Assembly: GCA_963764195.1 (NCBI GenBank)
Contig: CAVXRG010000002.1
Location: 248,001 to 312,000, forward strand
Length of the DNA stretch: 64,000 bases
Direction of reading: 5' to 3'
Source of the DNA: JBDSSS01 sp963764195
GTDB lineage: Bacteria; Actinomycetota; Actinomycetes; Actinomycetales; Dermatophilaceae
Shown piece after piece: positions 17,917 through 26,430 of this stretch. The stretch's first letter is position 1. Each line of letters opens with the position of its first letter. A program made the translations under genes and the position numbers. The notes below the pieces were generated by a model. The model saw only the letters and a list, made by a program, of their open reading frames with translations, did not search any database and was not told the origin of the DNA.

Positions 17917-18696
17917 TCAGGCGAAGGCGAAGAGCGCGACCGGCTCGGTCGTCGGCTGCGGCGACCCGCCGGCCGGCTCGACCGTGATGCCGGCGCCCTG
18001 GGCCTGGCTCGCGTCTCCGTCGAGCACGACGACCTGGTCACCGTCACCCGGCATGAGGCCAGCCGAGACGAACGTCCCGTTCGCGTCCTTGAGCCACAGC
18101 TGCCGGACCGTGCCGGCCGCCGTCGCGGGCAGGTCGGAGGCGACGAGCACGGCCCGCTTCAGCGAGGGGGACCGCACGATCGTGGCCGTGCCGCCACCGA
18201 CGAGCGGCTCCTCGATGCGGGTGGCGTCGGCGGCGGCCATCACCTGGTCGGCCACCGTCTGCGGCTGGTCGATCGCCCTCCAGGCCGTGAAGCCGCCGAT
18301 CGCGAGCACGGCCGCAGCGGCCGCGGCCACGAGGCCGTTCCACCGCGGGCGGCGGCGGGTGTGCAGCTGGACGGGCTCGGCGGGAGTGTCGGCGCCGGGC
18401 TGTGCCATCGGCTCTCCAGCCGCGTCGCCATCCTCGGTGTCCTCCGCCGCGTCGGCCGCGACGAGCGGGGCGAGCGGCCGGACCGTCTTGATGTCGGCCA
18501 ACACCCGGTCCCGCAGCGAGGCGGGCGGTGCCATCTCCGTCGTCGCGGTGAGCATCGTCGCGGTCGCGACGAGGCTGTCGACCTCCGCCTGGCAGGCGGG
18601 ACAGTGGGCCAGGTGCCGCTCGAAGCGGGCCCGCTCGACGTCGTCCACCGCGTTCACGGCATACGGGCCGGACAGGGCGTGGATGTCATCGCTCAT
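17917..18696 (-). CDS. rskA: Anti-sigma K factor (RskA-like)
   Basis: The product has 259 aa. The N-terminal ~75 residues form an anti-sigma domain with the zinc-type motif HLAHCPAC (H-x3-C-x2-C), one membrane segment lies near residue 125 (NGLVAAAAAAVLAIGGF), and the outer part is an RskA C-terminal domain. Such factors hold their ECF sigma at the membrane until cut. The ATG overlaps the sigma factor stop (ATGA), so both are made together. This order, sigma then RskA beside a fasciclin gene, is the mycobacterial SigK arrangement. Confidence 0.9.
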   Translation of the reverse strand: MSDDIHALSGPYAVNAVDDVERARFERHLAHCPACQAEVDSLVATATMLTATTEMAPPASLRDRVLADIKTVRPLAPLVAADAAEDTEDGDAAGEPMAQPGADTPAEPVQLHTRRRPRWNGLVAAAAAAVLAIGGFTAWRAIDQPQTVADQVMAAADATRIEEPLVGGGTATIVRSPSLKRAVLVASDLPATAAGTVRQLWLKDANGTFVSAGLMPGDGDQVVVLDGDASQAQGAGITVEPAGGSPQPTTEPVALFAFA

Positions 18697-19331
18697 GAAG
18701 TCACCCCCAACGTGTCTCTCAGTCGTATCAGTCCGTCACGGATCCGCGTCTTCGCGGTCCCCAGTGGTAATCCGAGCATGGCGGCCACTTCCGTATGGGT
18801 GTATCCCCCGAGATAGGCCAGCTCCAGCGCTCCGCGCTGGGCGTCCGTCAGGGTCTCGAGCGCCCGGTGCACCTGTTCCGCGTCGAGCCGCTCGACGACG
18901 GCCTCCGACGTGGAGTCGTGGGTCACGTCCTGGGTGGCTGCGCCGTAGTTGGCGTCGCGTCCCCGGGCGGCCTCGGCCGAGCGGACCCGGTCGACGGCCT
19001 TGCGGTGGGCGATGGTCATCATCCAGGAGAGGGCGCTGCCCTTGTCCGGGTCGAACCGGGCGCTGAAGCGCCAGATCTCGAGGAACACCTCCTGGGTGAC
19101 CTCCTCCGACTGTGCCGGGTCGCGCACGACCCGGCGGACCAGGCCGTAGAGCCGCGGTGAGACCGCGTCGTACAGCTCGGCGAAGGCGCTCTCGTCGCCG
19201 CTGGCCGCACGTCGGAGCAGTGCGGCCAGGACGGCAGGAGCACCCTGGCCCCCGGAACCGGCCGCGCCGTGGCCCTCCTCCGGCGAGGAGTCGCCGGAGG
19301 GGACCACGGAGAAGCGCGTCATGGGGACCAT
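18693..19331 (-). CDS. sigK: ECF sigma factor, SigK-like
   Basis: The product has about 212 aa. Region 2 is visible as AFAELYDAVSPRLYGLV through EVTQEVFLEIWRFSARF and SWMMTIAHRKAVDRVR. Region 4 is LTDAQRGALELAYLGGYTHT followed by the HTH EVAAMLGLPLGTAKTRIRDG. The N terminus is uncertain: a TTG at 19349, an ATG at 19331 and an ATG at 19322 are all in frame and none has a clear ribosome binding site. The gene starts just after the fasciclin gene, so it is probably transcribed with it and could autoregulate. The anti-sigma gene follows with a 4-bp overlap. Confidence 0.88.
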   Translation of the reverse strand: MVPMTRFSVVPSGDSSPEEGHGAAGSGGQGAPAVLAALLRRAASGDESAFAELYDAVSPRLYGLVRRVVRDPAQSEEVTQEVFLEIWRFSARFDPDKGSALSWMMTIAHRKAVDRVRSAEAARGRDANYGAATQDVTHDSTSEAVVERLDAEQVHRALETLTDAQRGALELAYLGGYTHTEVAAMLGLPLGTAKTRIRDGLIRLRDTLGVTS

Positions 19332-19356
19332 TGTGTCGGATTCGGTCAAGCGACCG

Positions 19357-20031
19357 TCAGGGCATCAGGACGGAGTCGATGATGTAGACGGTGGCGTTGG
19401 CGGTGGGAACGTTGCCGCAGAGCACGTTGGCCTTGTCCTTGCCCACGGTGAACTTCTCGCCCGAGCCCTCGACGGTGATGTCGGTGCCGGCGAGCGTCTT
19501 GTGGGTGCCGGCGAGCTGGTCCGGGGAGAGCTTGCCCGCGATGACGTGGTTGGTGAGGATCTTCGTCAGGGTCGGCTTGTCGGCGAGGACCTTCTTGAGG
19601 TCCGCCTCGGGGATCTTGGCGAAGGCGTCGTTGGTCGGCGCGAAGACGGTGATCTCGGGGGCCGAGTTCAGGGTGTCGACGAGACCGGCGGCCTTGACCG
19701 CGGTGACGAGGGTGGACAGCAGGGGGTTGTTGCTCGCGGCGGTGGCGACCGGGTCGGTGGCCATCCCGTTGAACGAGCCCTTGCCGTCCTTCGGCACGGC
19801 CGAGCAGGCCTCACCGAAGACCATCGAGGTCGGGTCCATCGCGTCCGACGAGGTCATCGTGTCGGAGGAGGTCATCGTCTCCGAGGGCGTCTCGGCAGCG
19901 GCCGAGGTGGCCGCGCCGCCGGCGGCGGGGGTGGTCGTCGTGTCGGTGCTCGAGCTGCCACAGGCCGCGAGGCTCAGGGGCAGGGCGAGCGCCAGGGCGA
20001 GGAGGGTGGTCCGGGTCTTCATGGTCTTCAT
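19357..20031 (-). CDS. Fasciclin-domain lipoprotein (MPT70/MPT83-like)
   Basis: The product has 224 aa. A signal peptide ends in the lipobox LSLAAC, so the mature protein is lipid-anchored outside the membrane. A Thr/Ser/Ala-rich spacer with DTMTSSD repeats follows, then one fasciclin (FAS1) domain with the H1 and H2 blocks (ITVFAPTNDAFAKIP and TVYIIDSVLMP). AAGGAG lies 8 nt before the ATG at 20031; an in-frame GTG three codons earlier touches that site and is less likely. In mycobacteria the homologues MPT70/MPT83 are the main SigK targets, and here too the gene heads sigK. Confidence 0.9.
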   Translation of the reverse strand: MKTMKTRTTLLALALALPLSLAACGSSSTDTTTTPAAGGAATSAAAETPSETMTSSDTMTSSDAMDPTSMVFGEACSAVPKDGKGSFNGMATDPVATAASNNPLLSTLVTAVKAAGLVDTLNSAPEITVFAPTNDAFAKIPEADLKKVLADKPTLTKILTNHVIAGKLSPDQLAGTHKTLAGTDITVEGSGEKFTVGKDKANVLCGNVPTANATVYIIDSVLMP

Positions 20032-20133
20032 GTCAGTCACTCCTTGGTGTGGCGTGGTGCGGTGGCGTGGTGGGTGGCTCTGCGGTGAGCCGGGTCAGGT
20101 CTCGTGTGTGGTCTCCCTGCACGATCACCAGTG

Positions 20134-20161
20134 GTTCGTTGTCCACGCGGGTGTGGATTGG
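20134..20161 (-). promoter_or_regulatory. Possible ECF-type promoter of the fasciclin-sigK operon
   Basis: Read on the minus strand, CCAATCC (20161-20155) and CGAAC (20138-20134) are separated by 16 bp and lie about 100 bp before the fasciclin gene. The spacing and the CGAA-like -10 suit an ECF sigma factor, possibly SigK itself. This is a weak call from one site. Confidence 0.25.
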
Positions 20162-20182
20162 TTCTGTTTGCAGGCAATCTCG

Positions 20183-21709
20183 TCAGGCGACCGTCACCAC
20201 GACCTCCTGTATGCCGCTGGAGCCGTTGGGGAACGGGGTGGCGCGCTCGGCGGTCTGGACCTTGCCGTCACCGTCGGTGGCGCGGACGGCCAGGCGGTGC
20301 AGGCCGGTCTCGGCCTTCCACGGGAGGTACCACTGGCGCCAGTAGTCGAGGCCGACGTCGGGGCCGAGCTTGGTCGCCTGCCACGGGCCGTCGTCGATCT
20401 TGACCTCGACCTTGCCGATGCCGCGGTGCTGGGCCCAGGCGACGCCGCCGATGGCCGTGTCGCCGGCCGTGATCGTCGAGAGCGGGGCGGGGGTGTCGAT
20501 CCGGGCGCTCGTCTTGATCGGCCCCTGCGTCGCCCACTGGCGCTTCGTCCAGTAGCTCTGCTCGGCGGCATACGTCGTCAGGGTGAGCTTCGTCAGCCAC
20601 TTCGTCGCGCTGACGTAGCCGTAGAGGCCGGGCACGACCATGCGCGCGGGGAAGCCGTGGATGTCGGTGAGCGAGGCCCCGTTCATGCCGATCGCGATCA
20701 TCGCGTCGCGGCCGTCCCGGACCACCTCGAGGGGGGTGCTGATGGTGAAGCCGTCGACAGCGGTGCTGAGGACCTGATCGGGCCGGCCCCTCACCCCGGC
20801 CCGATCAAGCACGTCGGTGAGGCGGACGCCGAGCCAGCGAGCGGCGCCGACGTAGCCGCCGCCGACCTCGTTGGAGACGCACGTCAAGGTGATGTCCCGT
20901 TCGATGAGGGGCATCGAGGAGAGGTCGTCGAAGGTGAGCGTGAGCGGCGTGTCGACCATGCCGTCGATCTCGAGCTGCCACGAGGCGAGATCGACCTGGG
21001 GGACCGAGAGGTTGGTGTCGACCCGGTAGAACTTCGCCGTCGGGGTGCGCAGCGGCGAGATGCCCGGGACGGTCGTCTCGAGCCCGGTCGGGAGGGCCGT
21101 GGCGGGGTCGGCGGGCTTGGGCAGGGCGAGGTTGGCCACGGTGCGGGCGCCGCTGCGCAGCTGCCCCCCGAGGCCGGTGAGCACGGCGAGGACCGTGACC
21201 CCGGTGGCCCCGAGGAGGAAGCCGCGTCGGCCGCCGGTGGTGGACGTGTCCGTGCCCGTCGCCGTCGCGCCGGGTCGTCGCTCGGAGGCGGCCGCGCGCG
21301 CGGTCAGCCACAGCAGCACGGCCACACCGACGACGAGGGCGACGAGGGCGGGGAGGAGGTCGAGCAGGCCGAAGGTGGGCCGGGTTGCGGTCGCGGCGCC
21401 GGCGAGCACGACGAGCAGGGCGACGACCCCGACGCCCACCCAGCGGTTGCGTCGAGCCAGCAGGCCGGCTGCGGCGGCGAGCACGAGGGTGACGATGAGG
21501 ACGGAGCCCTGCAGGATCGCCTTGTCGGACGTCCCGAAGTGGGCGATCGCCCACTCCTTGACGGGTGTGGGCGTGAGGTCGATGACCGTCGACCCGATGG
21601 CGAGGACGGGTGAGGCCGCGGGGTGGGTGAAGGCTGCCACGAGGTGGCCGACGGCGATCCCCGCCAGCGCAGCAAGGATCCCGCTCAGGGCATATCGGGC
21701 GCGTGTCAT
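20183..21709 (-). CDS. Membrane-anchored molybdopterin oxidoreductase (sulfite-oxidase fold)
   Basis: The product has 508 aa. Residues 1-150 contain four or five membrane segments, then a basic stretch with a Tat-like GGRRGFLLGATG and one more hydrophobic segment. Residues ~220-400 are the Mo-cofactor domain, with the likely Mo-binding Cys in LTCVSNEVGGG and the typical GFPARMVVPGLYGY. The C-terminal ~100 residues match the Mo-co dimerisation domain. The active site should face the outside. The gene is upstream of the fasciclin-sigK-rskA genes with a 150-bp gap. Its substrate is unknown; sulfite or another small oxo compound is possible. Confidence 0.85.
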   Translation of the reverse strand: MTRARYALSGILAALAGIAVGHLVAAFTHPAASPVLAIGSTVIDLTPTPVKEWAIAHFGTSDKAILQGSVLIVTLVLAAAAGLLARRNRWVGVGVVALLVVLAGAATATRPTFGLLDLLPALVALVVGVAVLLWLTARAAASERRPGATATGTDTSTTGGRRGFLLGATGVTVLAVLTGLGGQLRSGARTVANLALPKPADPATALPTGLETTVPGISPLRTPTAKFYRVDTNLSVPQVDLASWQLEIDGMVDTPLTLTFDDLSSMPLIERDITLTCVSNEVGGGYVGAARWLGVRLTDVLDRAGVRGRPDQVLSTAVDGFTISTPLEVVRDGRDAMIAIGMNGASLTDIHGFPARMVVPGLYGYVSATKWLTKLTLTTYAAEQSYWTKRQWATQGPIKTSARIDTPAPLSTITAGDTAIGGVAWAQHRGIGKVEVKIDDGPWQATKLGPDVGLDYWRQWYLPWKAETGLHRLAVRATDGDGKVQTAERATPFPNGSSGIQEVVVTVA

Positions 21710-21882
21710 GCAGGGTGTTCGCCGCGGAGGGGGTCCCCGGATGGCCGGGCCGGCGCCGCCGGCTCCCGGTCCAAGGGGGCGGCGCCCGAAACGTGGCCGA
21801 TTTGCCCTCCGAACCTGTGGGGCCACTGCTAGTTTCCTCCCGGCGCGACGGACGCGCCCACCTCACCAACGGAGATCCCATC

Positions 21883-22290
21883 ATGCAGTGGTTCGTCAAG
21901 GCCATGAAGAACTACGTCGGCTTCAGCGGTCGCTCCCGGCGCACCGAGTACTGGATGTTCACCCTCTTCGTCTTCATCATCGGGATTGCGGTCAGCGCCG
22001 TCCAGCAGATCCTGCTGAACCCCGCGCAGCCGGGGCAGGGCACCCTGACCTGGCTGTGGAACCTCGCTGTCCTCCTGCCGAGCCTCGCGGTCGGGGTCCG
22101 CCGGCTGCACGACACCAACCGCTCCGGCTGGTGGCTGCTCATCGGCCTGATCCCCCTGGTGGGGGCGATCGTCCTCATCGTCTTCTTCGTCACCGAGGGC
22201 AATCGCGGCCAGAACCAGTACGGCCCCGACCCCAAGGGTGACCAGATGATCGAGGTGGACCGGCCCAACCCGGGCTACGCCGGCGCCTGA
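21883..22290 (+). CDS. DUF805 membrane protein
   Basis: The product has 135 aa. It starts MQWFVKAMKNYVGFSGRSRR, the characteristic DUF805 opening with the conserved F.GR.RR.EYW pattern, followed by about three membrane segments and RRLHDTNRSGWW. This family (E. coli YhaH/YhaI) has no known function. GGAGA lies 8 nt before the ATG. The last 16 bp overlap the end of the convergent SRPBCC gene. Confidence 0.88.
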   Translation: MQWFVKAMKNYVGFSGRSRRTEYWMFTLFVFIIGIAVSAVQQILLNPAQPGQGTLTWLWNLAVLLPSLAVGVRRLHDTNRSGWWLLIGLIPLVGAIVLIVFFVTEGNRGQNQYGPDPKGDQMIEVDRPNPGYAGA

Positions 22291-22745
22291 GCGGAGTCCT
22301 CGGGCGCGCGGTCGAGCAGGGCTCGGAGCGTCTGGCCGTACGCCGCCTTCGCGACCCGCGCGACGACGGGGTCGAGCACGCCCGGCAGGCCGGCGATCGA
22401 GATCTGCTGGTCCCACGCGAGCATCGACCCCGTCGAGGTCGGGCTGACCCGCAGCTCGATCGACCCCCGCACGAGCCGGCCCTCCTTGTGGATGAGGGTG
22501 CGGCTGCCCGCGGCGCCGGTCGGGGTGGCGATCTCGTCGACGACCATGACGTCGTCGAAGCCGACCGGCCCGAGCCCCGTCCGGGCGACGAAGCGCGAGC
22601 CGGGCGCGAGGCCCTCGGCGGTCATCGCGTCACCGGTCAGGGTCGTCAGCGGGATCACCGCCGTGTGCGAGCGGAGGTCGAGCACCCGGGCCCAGGCCTG
22701 CTCGGGGGACAGGGCGCTGGCGATGCGGACGGAGAAGTGGGGCAC
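22275..22745 (-). CDS. SRPBCC (START-like) family protein
   Basis: The product has 156 aa with a GTG start (VPHFSVRIASALSPEQAWARV). The fold is a single polyketide-cyclase/START-like ligand pocket with no catalytic signature, so lipid or small-molecule binding is all that can be said. It converges on and overlaps the DUF805 gene by 16 bp. It diverges from the ABC operon, and the candidate operator of that operon (22768-22803) lies just upstream of its start, so the two could share control. Confidence 0.75.
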   Translation of the reverse strand: MPHFSVRIASALSPEQAWARVLDLRSHTAVIPLTTLTGDAMTAEGLAPGSRFVARTGLGPVGFDDVMVVDEIATPTGAAGSRTLIHKEGRLVRGSIELRVSPTSTGSMLAWDQQISIAGLPGVLDPVVARVAKAAYGQTLRALLDRAPEDSAQAPA

Positions 22746-22767
22746 GGCCCCATCATCGGCCAGCCCA

Positions 22768-22803
22768 TGACACCTGTCACGGGGAGGTCGTGACGCCTGT
22801 CGC
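22768..22803. promoter_or_regulatory. Candidate response-regulator operator of the ABC/two-component operon
   Basis: TGACaCCTGTCaC (22768-22780) is repeated as TGACgCCTGTCgC (22791-22803), 23 bp apart or about two helical turns on the same face. The first copy contains a perfect palindrome TGACA-CC-TGTCA. It lies in the 93-bp gap between the divergent SRPBCC gene and the ABC ATPase gene, 35 bp before the latter. Binding by the operon's own NarL-type regulator is the natural guess. Confidence 0.6.
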
Positions 22804-22838
22804 CGACGCGAGGCGGCCGGGCGCGGGAGAGTGGGGCC

Positions 22839-23876
22839 ATGGACACGAGTGAGAGCGCATCGCTGCGAGGCCCGACGACCGTGAGCGGCTCCGACCCCGC
22901 CGTCGACCTGCGGGGCCTGGTCAAGACCTTCCGGGCCCGCGGGGGCACCGTCCACGCGGTGCAGGGCGTCGACCTGCGGATCGAGCCCGGTGAGGTCGTC
23001 GCGTTCCTCGGCCCGAACGGCGCCGGCAAGACGACGACCCTTGACATGGTGCTCGGGCTGACCGAGCCCACGAGCGGCACCGTGCGCATCTTCGGCGCGC
23101 CGCCCCGCCAGGCCATCGACGCCGGCTCGGTCTCGGCGGTCCTGCAGACCGGGGGGTTGCTGCGTGACCTCACCGTCCGCGAGACACTCCGGATGATCGC
23201 CTCGACGTATGCCGTCCACACCCCCGTCGACACCGTCATCGAGCGCGTCGGGCTGGCTGACCTCGCGGGCCGGCGGGTCTCGAAGTGCTCCGGCGGTGAG
23301 CAGCAGCGCCTGCGCTTCGCCCTCGCCCTGCTGCCCGACCCGCGCCTGCTCGTGCTCGACGAGCCGACCGCGGGGATGGACGTCTCGGCGCGGCGCGACT
23401 TCTGGGACACGATGCATGCCGACGCGGACGCGGGCCGCACCGTCGTTTTCGCCACGCACTACCTCGAGGAGGCCGACGCCTTCGCCGACCGGATCGTGCT
23501 CATCGCCGGAGGCCGGATCATCGCCGACGGCTCGACCGCACAGATCCGGGCCCGGGCGAGTGGCCGCACCGTCTCGGCGACGCTCGCTGGGGGTGCTGGG
23601 GGTGCGAAGGCGACCGCCGCGACCGTCGAAAGGCTCCGCGGGCTACCGGGGGTCATCGACGTCGTCGAACGCTCCGGTCGCGTGACCATCGTCGCCACCG
23701 ACTCCGACGGGGTCGCCCGCCTGCTCCTCGACGAGCTCGGCGGCACCGACCTCGAGATCGTGGCGGCCAGTCTCGAGCAGGCCTTCATGGCCCTCACCGA
23801 GGCCGACGCCGACGCCGGTGGCACCCGCGCCCCCGGCGCGGACCAGGACGACCCCAGGAAGCAGGCCGTGCGATGA
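22839..23876 (+). CDS. ABC transporter ATP-binding protein
   Basis: The product has 345 aa. Walker A is LGPNGAGKTTT, the signature is CSGGEQQRLRFAL, Walker B is RLLVLDEPTAGMD and the switch His is in VVFATHYLEE. A C-terminal extension of ~90 residues is typical of the DrrA/LnrL-type exporters. It pairs with the permease that follows by an ATGA overlap. The four-gene layout ATPase, permease, kinase, regulator is known from lipid-stress or lipopeptide-resistance exporters; the cargo here is unknown. Confidence 0.93.
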   Translation: MDTSESASLRGPTTVSGSDPAVDLRGLVKTFRARGGTVHAVQGVDLRIEPGEVVAFLGPNGAGKTTTLDMVLGLTEPTSGTVRIFGAPPRQAIDAGSVSAVLQTGGLLRDLTVRETLRMIASTYAVHTPVDTVIERVGLADLAGRRVSKCSGGEQQRLRFALALLPDPRLLVLDEPTAGMDVSARRDFWDTMHADADAGRTVVFATHYLEEADAFADRIVLIAGGRIIADGSTAQIRARASGRTVSATLAGGAGGAKATAATVERLRGLPGVIDVVERSGRVTIVATDSDGVARLLLDELGGTDLEIVAASLEQAFMALTEADADAGGTRAPGADQDDPRKQAVR

Positions 23877-24619
23877 ACCCCACCTACACCCTCCTCGAGC
23901 TGCGTCGGATCACCCGCAACGGGGTCGGCATGTTCTTCACCGCCGTGCTGCCCGCCTTCTTCTACCTCATCTTCGGCTCGACGGTGTCGGCCAAGGACGA
24001 GACCATCGGCAACGGCAACGTCGCGATGTACGTGATGATCAGCATGGCCGCCTACGGCGCCGTCACCGCGACGACCAGTGTCGGCGGCAACGCGGCCCTC
24101 GAGCGGCAGCAGGGTTGGGGCCGCCAGCTCGGGCTCACTCCGCTGCCGGACTCCGGCTACATCGCGATGAAGTCGCTCATCGCGATGACCGTCGCGGCCG
24201 TGCCGATCCTGCTCACCTTCCTGCTCGGCGCGCTCACCGGCGCCCGGGGGACGGCCGGGGCCTGGGTCCTCAGCGCGCTGCTGTGCCTGCTCGGATCTGC
24301 CGTGTTCGCCGTCTACGGGCTGCTCGTCGGCACGGCGCTGCGCTCGGAGTCCGCGGTCGGGGCGGCGAGCGGCACGCTCGTCATCTTCGCCTTCCTCGGC
24401 AACGTCTTCATCCCCTTGTCGGGGGCGATGCTCGTCGTCGCCAAGTTCACCCCGCTCTACGGGTATGCCGCTCTCGCCCGCTACCCGCTCACCGAGGGCT
24501 ACCTCACGGACGGGTCGCAGGACCCGCTCTGGCTGCCGATCCTCAACGTCGTGTTCTGGCTCGCCGTCTTCGGTGGCCTCGCGGTGTTCTTCGTCCGGCG
24601 CGGCCGGGGTCGGGAGTGA
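23873..24619 (+). CDS. ABC-2 type permease
   Basis: The product has 248 aa with six membrane segments and the ABC-2 pattern (TLLELRRITRNGVGMFFTAV at the start, ending in a basic RRGRGRE tail). It forms the channel for the ATPase encoded just before it. The start overlaps the ATPase stop and its own stop overlaps the kinase start, so translation is coupled through the whole operon. Confidence 0.9.
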   Translation: MNPTYTLLELRRITRNGVGMFFTAVLPAFFYLIFGSTVSAKDETIGNGNVAMYVMISMAAYGAVTATTSVGGNAALERQQGWGRQLGLTPLPDSGYIAMKSLIAMTVAAVPILLTFLLGALTGARGTAGAWVLSALLCLLGSAVFAVYGLLVGTALRSESAVGAASGTLVIFAFLGNVFIPLSGAMLVVAKFTPLYGYAALARYPLTEGYLTDGSQDPLWLPILNVVFWLAVFGGLAVFFVRRGRGRE

Positions 24620-25725
24620 GCGTGCGGCCGGACCCCGATGGCACGTCGGAACGGCCCCGGCACCCCTGGGAGCGCTTCGGGTGGCTGATGCGCTCGATCT
24701 GGCTCGTCTTCCTGCTCTACCCGCTGAGCTCGATCATCGGCGCGGACCGCCCGGTGTGGCAGCGGGTCATCGGGCTCGGTCTGCTCGCCGCCTTCGTCGT
24801 CGTGTACGTCCGGGGTTCGTCGTGGTCGGCCCACCGGGCGCCGACGAGCCCCTCGGGCCGGCGACCCGCGCTGCTCCTCCTGCTCCTCGGGACGATCGCC
24901 GCGTTGACGGCGCTCGTCATCGGTCTCGACGCGCTCGGCTTCGTCCCGTTCGTCCTCTCCTTCGCGATGTTTGCCCTCCCGGTCCGGTGGGCCTTCGCGC
25001 TCGCCGGCGTCGGCTGCGCGGGGGTCTTCGCCGTGCCGGCCCTGCTCGGCGCCCTCGACGACTGGTGGTCGCTCGGTCTCGTCGTCCTGTCCGTGGTCGT
25101 CGCGACCGGCATCGTGCGGCTCGTCTCCGACGCCGGTGCGGACTACGACCGGATGCGCTCGCGCCTGGACGTGGTCGCCGAGCGGGACCGGCTCGCGCGG
25201 GACGTCCACGACGTGCTCGGCCACTCGCTCACCGTCGTCACCGTCAAGGCCGAGCTCGCCGAGCGCCTCGTCGAGCTCGATCCCGACCGCGCCCGCGCCG
25301 AGCTCGCCGACATCCAGCGGCTCAGCCGTCAGGCGCTGGCCGAGGTGCGGGCGACCGTCGGCGGGCTGCGTGTCGCCCGGCTCGACGACGAGCTGCTCGC
25401 CGCCGCCCACGCCCTCGACGGAGCCGGGATCGAGCGCCATCTGCCCGAGGACCCGGGCGTCGTCGACCCGCGCCACCGGATCGTGCTCGCCTGGGTGCTG
25501 CGCGAGGCCGTCACCAACGTCGTGCGGCACAGCCGCGCCCGACGGTGCGACGTCGAGCTCGGCCCGTCCCGGCTCGTCGTGCGCGACGACGGCCGCGGCC
25601 TCGAGGGCCACCCGGCCGGCAACGGCCTCACCGGACTGCGCGAGCGGGTCGGCACCGCCGACGGGACCGTTGCGATCGGGCCGGGCCCGGACGGCCGGGG
25701 GACGATGCTCGTGGTGACCCTGTGA
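24616..25725 (+). CDS. DesK/NarX-type sensor histidine kinase
   Basis: The product has 369 aa. About five membrane segments occupy the first 165 residues with almost no outer loops, as in DesK-like membrane-state sensors. The HisKA_3 dimerisation motif is ERDRLARDVHDVLGHSLT (phospho-His in DVHD), followed by the N box REAVTNVVRHS and the G box VRDDGRGLEG. The GTG start at 24616 overlaps the permease stop; another GTG six bases later is possible. It pairs with the regulator gene that overlaps its end. Confidence 0.9.
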   Translation: MSVRPDPDGTSERPRHPWERFGWLMRSIWLVFLLYPLSSIIGADRPVWQRVIGLGLLAAFVVVYVRGSSWSAHRAPTSPSGRRPALLLLLLGTIAALTALVIGLDALGFVPFVLSFAMFALPVRWAFALAGVGCAGVFAVPALLGALDDWWSLGLVVLSVVVATGIVRLVSDAGADYDRMRSRLDVVAERDRLARDVHDVLGHSLTVVTVKAELAERLVELDPDRARAELADIQRLSRQALAEVRATVGGLRVARLDDELLAAAHALDGAGIERHLPEDPGVVDPRHRIVLAWVLREAVTNVVRHSRARRCDVELGPSRLVVRDDGRGLEGHPAGNGLTGLRERVGTADGTVAIGPGPDGRGTMLVVTL

Positions 25726-26336
25726 GCGCACCGATCCGGATCCTGCTCGCCGACGACCAGGCCCTCGTCCGCGGAGCGCTCGCCGCCCTGCTCGACCTCG
25801 AGAGCGACCTCGAGGTCGTCGCCGAGGTGGGCCGCGGTGACGAGGTCGTCGAGCGGGCCCGTGCGACCGGGGCCCAGGTCTGCCTGCTCGACATCGAGAT
25901 GCCCGGAGGTGACGGGATCAGTGCCGCCGCGGCCGTGCGGGAGCAGCTGCCCGGCGTCCGCACTCTCATCGTCACGACCTTCGGCCGCCCCGGCTATCTG
26001 CGACGGGCCCTCGACGCCGGCGCCTCCGGCTTCGTCGTCAAGGACACCCCGGCCCGCCAGCTCGCCGAGGCGGTGCGGCGGGTCCATGCCGGACTGCGCG
26101 TCGTCGACCCGTCCCTCGCGACCGAGTCACTGCTCGAGGGGGCGAGCCCCCTGACCGAGCGCGAGCGCGACGTGCTGCGCCTCGCGCTGCGCGGAGGGAC
26201 GGTAGCGAGCATCGCCGGCACGGTCCACCTCTCCCCGGGGACGGTGCGCAACCACCTCAGCGCCGCGATCGGCAAGACCGGGACCTCGACCCGGGCCGAG
26301 GCTGCCCGAGTGGCCCAGGAGCGCGGCTGGCTCTGA
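25722..26336 (+). CDS. NarL/DesR-type response regulator
   Basis: The product has 204 aa. The receiver begins IRILLADDQALVRGAL and has the phospho-acceptor Asp in CLLDIEMPGGDG and the Lys in FVVKDTP. The C-terminal LuxR-type HTH is LTERERDVLRLALRGGTV with IAGTVHLSPGTVRNHLS. The GTG start overlaps the kinase stop. It is the probable ligand of the tandem TGACrCCTGTCrC sites before the operon and would switch on the exporter in response to the kinase. Confidence 0.92.
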   Translation: MSAPIRILLADDQALVRGALAALLDLESDLEVVAEVGRGDEVVERARATGAQVCLLDIEMPGGDGISAAAAVREQLPGVRTLIVTTFGRPGYLRRALDAGASGFVVKDTPARQLAEAVRRVHAGLRVVDPSLATESLLEGASPLTERERDVLRLALRGGTVASIAGTVHLSPGTVRNHLSAAIGKTGTSTRAEAARVAQERGWL

Positions 26337-26417
26337 TACCCGCACGAGGGGCTCGGCGGCATACCCGCTGGTCCGGCGCCGGGCTGTCGTGGCGTGGCGC
26401 CCCTCCCGGGGGACCGC

Positions 26418-26423
26418 TACCGT
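26418..26423 (+). promoter_or_regulatory. -10 box of a likely leaderless gene (ATP-grasp)
   Basis: TACCGT ends 7 nt before the GTG start at 26431, leaving no room for a ribosome binding site, as expected for a leaderless actinobacterial transcript. Confidence 0.45.
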
Positions 26424-26430
26424 CGGGCCC

